Positions 57,456 through 64,000 of a stretch of DNA of 64,000 nucleotides are shown piece by piece. Every line of letters starts with the position of its first letter. Within the stretch, counting starts at the first letter, position 1. The notes under the pieces are model-generated. The model was given only the letters and a program-made list of their open reading frames with translations, was not told where the DNA came from and ran no database searches. The position numbers and the translations under genes were made by a program. The DNA comes from Vitellaria paradoxa (lineage: Eukaryota > Streptophyta > Magnoliopsida > Ericales > Sapotaceae): positions 41,956,485 through 42,020,484 of the forward strand of contig CM034237.1 in NCBI GenBank assembly GCA_019916065.1. Direction: 5' to 3'.

Positions 57456-58995
57456 TTGAACTTTAATTGTTACACATTTATATATTTAATTACACCTTTA
57501 CCTAGCACATAAATGATATAAAATATGTGTTTTGTGTAGAATCTATTCCCACTACTCAAAATTAAAGCATGTGTTGATTTTATACACAAAAGAAAGAAAT
57601 CTGAGCCATTTTGAGGATACAGGGAAAAGTCATGAAAGCATTGGATATATCAAGGTGCAGTACATCAGTTGATTGATGCCATTTGAGAGGATGAAGAAAC
57701 TTTCACTTGTATTCAACACAAGAGGATCAAAATCTTTAGTTTGGAGTTCTGGAAGCAGGGGAATATATTCGAATATGTAGAGTAGCATATTCGAATATTG
57801 TTGGTGAATGAATTACATCCTGGAGGGAAGTGCATATTCGAATACAGGGTCAAAGCATTCGAATGAAGAGTTATACATCTCAGCAATAGCTTCCACGTGA
57901 CTTCAGCCTCTCCATGTGACATGGACCTAAGATCAAGGAATGGCAAATCTGTAATTCAGTGGGGAATTGCATAATAGAATGAAGAATTCTCAGAAGCAAT
58001 GAGTGGAGAGAGAAGGGAGAAGAAGCTGGCATCACATGACCCACACACTGAAAAAAATACATATATGTCATATACACAATCCAGGAGATGGGAGGAGAGC
58101 TGCAGAGATATAGTAAGAGAGAGAGCTCTGGGTTGTTTTGACGTTTCTGTAGTAGTTTAGGGTTTGAGTTTTCAACTTCAATTTCAATCGTTGTAATTAG
58201 TTTTCAATTGCAAATCAATTTCAATTTTGGATTTCAATGTTTCAATTTCATCTTTCTGTTTTAGTTTCTAATTTTCTGAATATGAACGGCTGAATATTTC
58301 TTGGGCCAAGGTAAGGGCAATGTCCCTTCCAATGAATCTCAAGATACCAAGCTCCATGGTTCTACTTTGAGTTCTTTAATTATCAATTCAATTTGCATTT
58401 GAACATTTTAGGAATCATTGATTCAAGATTCGATTAACACTAATTTGTATATCTTATCGATAAGTTCATAGGTGTTGCTTAACTTAGAACCCTCATAACA
58501 ATCTTGTATGTGGGTTGCTAGACATAGAACTCCTATTGTTTTTAAGATATGTTATGCACATCAAATGTTTGATCCATAGTTTGTTTCAATTGAAATTAAT
58601 TTTTTCAAAATCAAAGCAAACCGAATTGGTAATCCACAAACTCTTAGCATCTTGAGATTGATTTGGATTGGCATTGAACTTGTCTTGCCCAACCCTTTTA
58701 CATCATATTTTTAGTCAAATAACTTTTACTTTAGAAAAATCTCTCAAAAATCATCAACATTCTAAATCAGAATTTTGTTTCTGTTTTACATTCATGTGAG
58801 CTATGTTTTGCCACTTTAATCCATTAGAATCAATCACCCTTTTGCTCCTTAGATCCCTGTGGAAATGACCTGGTATTCACCAGTATTTTGTGCTACAATC
58901 ACACCTTGCACTTGGGGGAAGTTTAACTTAATTTTCCTTACTCAACACTTTTAAAATCTGAATTTAAGAGTGAGGTAGTTAAGCAACGACAAGCA
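57455..58995 (+). repeat. Athila-like 5' LTR (~1.5 kb)
   Basis: The right end (CAAGCA, 58995) lies six bases before a tRNA-Asp primer site. The left end is inferred at the TGATTGAAC junction where copia gag is interrupted (about 57452-57456). A length near 1.5 kb suits Athila-type LTRs. It contains four TTCGAA-centred palindromes at 57765-57865. The left boundary and target duplication cannot be proved because the partner LTR is outside the window. Confidence 0.6.
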
Positions 58996-59001
58996 TAATT
59001 T

Positions 59002-59019
59002 TGGCACCGTTGCCGGGGA
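59002..59019 (+). other. Athila-like primer-binding site (tRNA-Asp)
   Basis: TGGCACCGTTGCCGGGGA matches the complement of the plant tRNA-Asp 3' end (TGGCGCCGTTGCCGGGGA) with one mismatch. Athila/Tat-type elements use this primer. Confidence 0.88.
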
Positions 59020-59475
59020 TCTTCGAGAAGCAATGGTGTTTTGAATCTGTGGAGCATTACTTGGCAGCATCTCTCACCACCATCTTCAACGACAGAGCCG
59101 CTCAATTCGTTGGGTAACTTTGTCCCATCTTTGTTTCTACTTTTATAGGTTTTAGTTGTTAGTTTTAGTGTTAGAAGTCTTGCAATCTGATCTCTGAATT
59201 TCTGATTTGAATCTGTTGCATCTAATATTCGAATTGCTGAATTTTCTGCTACAAACTTCTAGTGGAGAATAGGACTGATTTCTTTGTGAATTGGTGGTTT
59301 GTTTGTGGAGATTGGAGGTTAGGTTGGCTTTATTTCAAATTTGAATTTCTGTGCATGTTTTTCAGGTCTGGTAGGCTGATTGGAATTTAATTCTGAACTG
59401 CATATTCCATCATCTCTTGCTGATTTAATTGAATCTGCATCATCTAGCACACAATCTGAATTTTCTGTTGCACAA

Positions 59476-61270
59476 ATGGATCCACCACCACCTGCTTTGC
59501 CGGAAGGGAGTGTTCATGGAGAGAATGATCAAATTGATCAAAATATTCTCATACCTCTCCGTGAGTATCTCCATCCAGCTAAACAAACCACTCCATCTTG
59601 CATTGTACTACCACTAGGGCATCAGAATTTCAATTTTAAACCTGGTACAATTCAGCTTTTGCCCACTTTTCATGGCATGGACTCAGAAAATCCTTACATG
59701 CATATGAAAGAATTTGAAGATATTTGTGGAACTTGTATGGATAGAAATGCTAATGAGGATATGGTTCGTCTCAAGTTGTTTCCATTTTCATTGAAAGACA
59801 AAGCAAAAATGTGGTTAAATTCCCTTGAGCCTATATCTATAGGAACTTGGAGAGAAATGTAAACAAAATTTTTAAAGAAGTATTTTCCTGCAAATAGGAC
59901 AATGATTCTTCAACAACAAATCATAAATTTTGTGTGCAAGCCTAATGAAACATTTGCACAAGCATGGGAAAGGTTTAGAGAATTGTTGCAAGCTTGTCCT
60001 CATCATGGCTTTGAGTCTTGGAAAATTGTTAATTTCTTTCACAATGCATTGACTCCTAATTTGAAAATGCTTGTTGCAACCATGTGTAATGGTGAATTTT
60101 ATAATAAGACTGCTGAAGAAGCTTTGCATTTCTTTGATTCACTAGCTGAAAATACTAAGCAGTGGGAAATATTCTCCCCATCTTTTTCTGAATTTTCTGA
60201 CAGCTCACATGCTAGAGGGAAGTTCCATCTCAATGACACTGATGATCTTGGAGCTAGGTTGGCTGCATTTTCAAGGAAAGTTGAGTTAATAGAGCAAAAG
60301 AAGCAAGCATTGAAGGAAAATGAAGTGAAGTGTGTGATGTGTGAAACCTCAGACCATAGAACAGATGATTGTCCTACACTTCCAGCCTTTAAAGAGATCC
60401 TCTATGGTCAAGTAAACCCCACACAAGCTGCAAGACCTTTCAATTCGAATCAAGGGGTGAACACTTATGGTCAGGGGAACAATCCATATTCGAATACCTA
60501 TAACTTTGGGTACAGAAACCACCCCAATTTGTCATGGAAAGCTGAGGCACAAAACCAACAATACCAGCCCCAACAATCATTTCCACCACAACCATTCCCT
60601 TCCCAACCTTTTTAACCTCAACAGAACATCAATTCTTATAAGCCCCCTCACAAGAGATCATTGGAAGACACTTTGCAACAATTTATGCAAGGACAAATTG
60701 GAACCAATAACCAAGATTCAAGGTTCCAAGAACAAACAAACAGAGCAATGGAGGACATTCGAAGTCAATTATCAAAGCTCACTCAAGCTTTAACCATAAG
60801 GGAATCGAGAAAGTTACCATCTTAGCTAAAACTGAATCCTGCAGGACAAGTGCATTTCAATGAATCATCTTCGGGTACTAATGAGAATTTAGAGCATGTA
60901 CAAGCTGTTTCAACCTTGAGGAGTGGAAAGCAAGTTGTCAAACCAGATTACACCCCACCTGCTGAAGAAACTAAGGAAGAAAATGAGAAAAACATGAAGG
61001 AAAATGAAGAGCAGAAAGTGAACAACAAGCTGGACAACAGAGCAGAATCAGAGCAAAAACAGAATTTGAGAAATGAAAAGCAAGAAACCAGAATTCGGAA
61101 GGAAGAGTAGGTAAATTCTGAGAATAACAGTGAATTTTCTGAAAATAAAACCAAAGTTTTTGATGAAAAATAGTTTGAAAAGAGTGGAAAACTTTCTGAA
61201 GATGAAAAAATTTTAAAAGAAACCAGAATGGACAGATCTGAGTTTATTCCAAAAATTCCTTTTCCTCAAA
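59476..61270 (+). pseudogene. gag: Athila-like gag, interrupted by in-frame stops
   Basis: From the ATG at 59476 (MDPPPPALPEG) one frame carries LLPTFHGMDSENPYMHMKEF, DKAKMWLNSL, CKPNETFAQAWERFRELLQA and a CCHC knuckle (CVMCETSDHRTDDCP, about 60331-60375), then a Gln/Asn-rich and a Lys/Glu-rich linker (LRSGKQVVKP). TAA or TAG codons interrupt the same frame at 59860, 60613, 60823, 61108, 61171 and 61279, and a frameshift follows near 61270. The order and motifs are those of Athila-type gag. It cannot give a full protein as read. Confidence 0.88.
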
Positions 61271-61273
61271 AGA

Positions 61274-61957
61274 TTGAATAAAAGCACGAAAGAGAATTTG
61301 AATTCTGAAATTTTTGAAGTTTTCAAACAAGTCAGAATCAATATTCCTTTGCTTGATGCCATTAAACAAAATCCATCTTATGAAAAATTTTTGAAAGACT
61401 TATGCACTGTGAAAAGAAAGATGAATGTCAAAGAAAGGGCATTTTTAATTGAGCAAGTGAGTTCCATTTTGCAATTCAAAACTCCATCAAAATACAAAGA
61501 TATAGGTTGTCCTACTATTGCTTGCATAATTGGGAATAAATGGGTAGATCAAGCCTTGTTGGATTTGGGTGCAAGTGTTAACCTTCTACCTTTCATTGTT
61601 TACTAAGAGCTTGGTTTAGGTGAGCTTAGACCTACTAGGGTGACACTCCAGCTAATAGATAGGTCAGTCAAAGTCCCTAGAGGTATTATGGAAGATGTCT
61701 TAATTCAGGTGGAACATTTTGTGTTTCCCGTGGACTTTATAGTGTTAGACACTCAGCCTATTCAAGGGAACCAACCAATTGTCCCTGTCATCTTAGGGAG
61801 GCCATTTTTAGCTACCTCAAATGCCTTGATCAATTGTATAACTGGAGTCATTAAGTTGTCTTTTGGCAACATGACAATTGAGAAAAACATATTCAAAGTG
61901 ACAAAACAGCCTAGTGATTGTGACACAAAAATTATCACTTTTTCTGGTTTTCTTTAG
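61274..61957 (+). pseudogene. Athila-like protease region
   Basis: In the frame after the shift: VRINIPLLDAIKQNPSYEKF LK, RAFLIEQVSSI, then the aspartic-protease site ALLDLGASVNLLPF (DLG in place of DTG, usual in this clade), an in-frame TAA at 61604, VEHFVFPVDFIVLDTQ and ILGRPFLATSNALINC, the second protease landmark. It ends at SGFL followed by TAG at 61955-61957, where the plus-strand element gives way to minus-strand sequence. Confidence 0.85.
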
Positions 61958-63755
61958 TATTTTTACAAGTGACACAAAATGTATGCACATCTCGAAACAT
62001 GGTTGGCCAATACAATCTACTTTGTAAAATTTTAGCCACTGTTTTCCTAGCAGAAAAATGTCCTCCACAAGCCAATGTGTGACAGAAATTAATGACACTA
62101 TTCACTTCACTATCAGATATGCACCTCCTAATGACCTGATCTGGGCAATACTTAAACAAGTATGGATCATCCCAGAAAAAATGCCTCACATTCCTAAAAA
62201 ACTTCTTCCTATCTAACAAGGTCCAATGAGAAGGTACAATACCCGAAGCTAGGTAATTGGCTATGTATGCAAACCGTGGTACCTCTGAAGAATCCACATG
62301 GAAAAGCTGCTCATCAGGAAATGTCTCATTGATAGGAGAGTCAAAAGATGCAAAATCCTGATATGAGAGTCTGGAAAGGTGATCAGCAACTACATTTTCA
62401 ACTCCCTTCTTGTCCTTGATCTCTAAGTCAAATTCCTGAAGTAAGAGGATCCACCTAATGAGTCTAGGTTTAGCATCAGATTTTGTCAGAAGGTACTTCA
62501 ATGCAGCATGGTTAGTGTACACTATGACATGGGAACCTACCAAATATGATCTGAACTTTTCCAATGCATAGACTACGGCTAGCATCTCCTTTTCTGTGGT
62601 TGTGTAGTTCTTTTGTGCAACACTAAGAGTCTTGCTAGCATAATACAACACATGTGGTTTCTTTTCCTTTCTCTGGCCTAAGACTGCACCAATAGCACAG
62701 TCACTAGCATCACACATCAACTCAAAAGACAAAGTCCAATCAGGTGCTTGCAATATTGGAGCTAAAGTAAGTAAACTCTTAAGTTTGTCAAATGAGGTTT
62801 GACACTCAGGTGTCCAATCAAAAGGAACATCTTGAACCAACATGTTAAATAGGGGTCTAGCTATGGCACTGAAAGAGGCAATAAATCTCCTATAAAAACC
62901 TGCATGACCCAAGAAAGATCTAACATCCTTGACACATCTAGGGGTCGGTAGATTTTGAATGATTTCCACTTTGGCTTTATCCACCTCTAATCCCCTAGCA
63001 GACACTATGTGGCCAAGAACTATACCCTGAGTTACCATGAAGTGACATTTTTCCCATTTCAAGACCAAGTTCTTTTCCTTACATCTAGCCAGAACCTCCT
63101 CTAAATTTTCCAAGCACACATCAAAATCACTCCCATAAACTGAAAAGTCATCCATGAACACTTCAAGGAATTTTTCCACAAAGTCACCAAACAAACTCAT
63201 CATGCACCCCTGAAAAGTTGCTGGAGCATTGCATAGACCAAAAGGCATACGCCTATATGCAAATGTGCCAAAAGGACAAGTGAATGTGGTCTTTTCCTGG
63301 TCATCTAATACAATTTCAATTTGGTTGTAACCAGAATACCCATCTAGAAAACAGTAGAATGCCCGCCCTGCCACTCTTTCCAATACCTGATCTAGGAATG
63401 GAAGAGGGAAATGATCCTTCCTTGTGACTGCATTCAATTTCCTATAGTCTATGCACATGCGCCATCCTGTTTGGATGCGCATAGGAATCAATTCCTCCCT
63501 CTCATTCTTTACTACAGTCATTCTAGATTTTTTTGGCACTACCTGAGTTGGGCTAACCCATTTTGAATCTGAGATAGGATAGATGATTCCAGCATCTAAA
63601 AGCTTTATCACCTCATCTCTAACCACTTCTTTCATATTAGGATTAAGCCTCCTTTGCATTTGCCTAATAGGCTTAGCATTCTCCTCCAAAAATATCCTAT
63701 GAGTGCAAATTAATGGGCTAATTCCTTGCAAGTCTACAATGGTCCAGCCCAAGGC
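61935..63755 (-). pseudogene. pol: Athila-like reverse transcriptase, RNase H and integrase zinc domain (minus strand)
   Basis: About 605 codons on the minus strand, opposite to the gag-protease to its left. In order: [22 protein letters not shown] with [31 protein letters not shown] (Asp137) and FMDDFSVYG (199-207); RNase H with [14 protein letters not shown] (Asp348), [16 protein letters not shown] and YTNHAAL (412-418, Asn where Asp is usual); then the integrase HHCC zinc domain, His558, His565, Cys593, Cys596, ending after [10 protein letters not shown]. The integrase catalytic core is absent. It is intact throughout apart from a TAA just upstream (about 63756) that separates it from the protease-RT linker. 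The first residue is encoded by TTG, so no start is claimed. Confidence 0.93.
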
Positions 63756-63980
63756 TTATTTATGCTTCTTCAAGACCTCAACAAGTCTATTTTCCTGATC
63801 AGACTTCAGCTGTGAAGAAATAACAGCTGGATAAGACTCTCCCTTGCCCAAAAACACATATTTCAAGCCACTAGGCAGAGGTTTTCTTTCAGGTATTGGT
63901 GGCTTTTCAAAAGATGGCTGAGATTTGACTATTGGTAGCTCTAAAGGTTCAAAACCAAGTCTCCATTCATTCACTGACAT
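63756..63980 (-). pseudogene. Athila-like protease-RT linker (minus strand), runs off the window
   Basis: The frame reads EWRLGFEPLELPIVKSQPSF, LPSGLKYVFLGKGESYPAVI and RLVEVLKKHK, then TAA, and continues in frame into [14 protein letters not shown]. This is the conserved stretch before RT in Athila/Tat-type elements (LPS.L.YAFLG, LL..L..HK.A.GW). Protease and gag of this minus-strand half would lie beyond the right edge. Confidence 0.85.
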
Positions 63981-64000
63981 AACAGAACCTGAATTTTGTT

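Noticed and set aside
59872..60129. Minus-strand frames over Athila-like gag (also 60948-61154)
   Set aside because: Shadows of the plus-strand gag frame, which has the capsid and zinc-knuckle motifs.

Overview
This is repeat-rich, AT-rich nuclear DNA from a flowering plant, probably a eudicot. The signs are LTR retrotransposons of the copia and Athila/gypsy types, a Cassandra TRIM carrying 5S rRNA sequence, tRNA-derived SINEs, hAT and Tourist-like MITEs, an RTE-type LINE, and the N-terminal motif of a CYCLING DOF FACTOR (CDF) gene. There are no bacterial operons, CRISPR arrays or intact RNA genes. Only two cellular genes can be supported, plus one broken fragment: the first exon of a CDF-like transcription factor (minus strand, 12083-12337), a small proline-rich membrane protein (minus, 26381-26869), and the C-terminal remnant of an ABHD17-like hydrolase (minus, about 45711-45985).

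Left third (1-22171): a block of about 10 kb occurs twice in direct orientation, 1-10427 and 12344-22171, at roughly 95% identity by eye. In both copies the block is the 5' flank of the CDF-like gene. The copies differ by a Cassandra insertion (copy 1 only, inside a SINE shared by both), a 93-bp tandem duplication (copy 2 only) and many small indels. Between them lie a Helitron-like tandem array that runs into a 100-N gap, then the CDF intron and exon 1. The Dof-domain exon is not in the window. The arrangement fits either a real tandem duplication or two allelic contigs joined across the gap.

Middle (22172-49677): mostly non-coding. It holds a solo LTR, two Tourist-like MITEs, the proline-rich gene, a young but internally deleted copia element (27479-30379), a 147-bp near-perfect hairpin made from a coding-like sequence (35061-35380), two copies of one non-autonomous hAT family in opposite orientation (35863-36417 and 41932-42476), a tRNA-derived SINE, a diverged satellite-like tandem array, and the hydrolase fragment.

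Right third (49678-64000): nested retrotransposons. First is a non-autonomous gypsy-type element with a 5'-truncated RTE LINE in its right LTR. Next is a second gypsy-type element whose gag runs in frame into an unrecognised domain instead of pol. A copia LTR and gag follow, cut by an Athila-like LTR. The last element has gag and protease on the plus strand, then reverse transcriptase, RNase H and the start of integrase on the minus strand, so the window ends in an inverted or head-to-head Athila-like arrangement.

All alignments, identities and homologies here were made by eye from sequence and remembered family motifs; no search was run.
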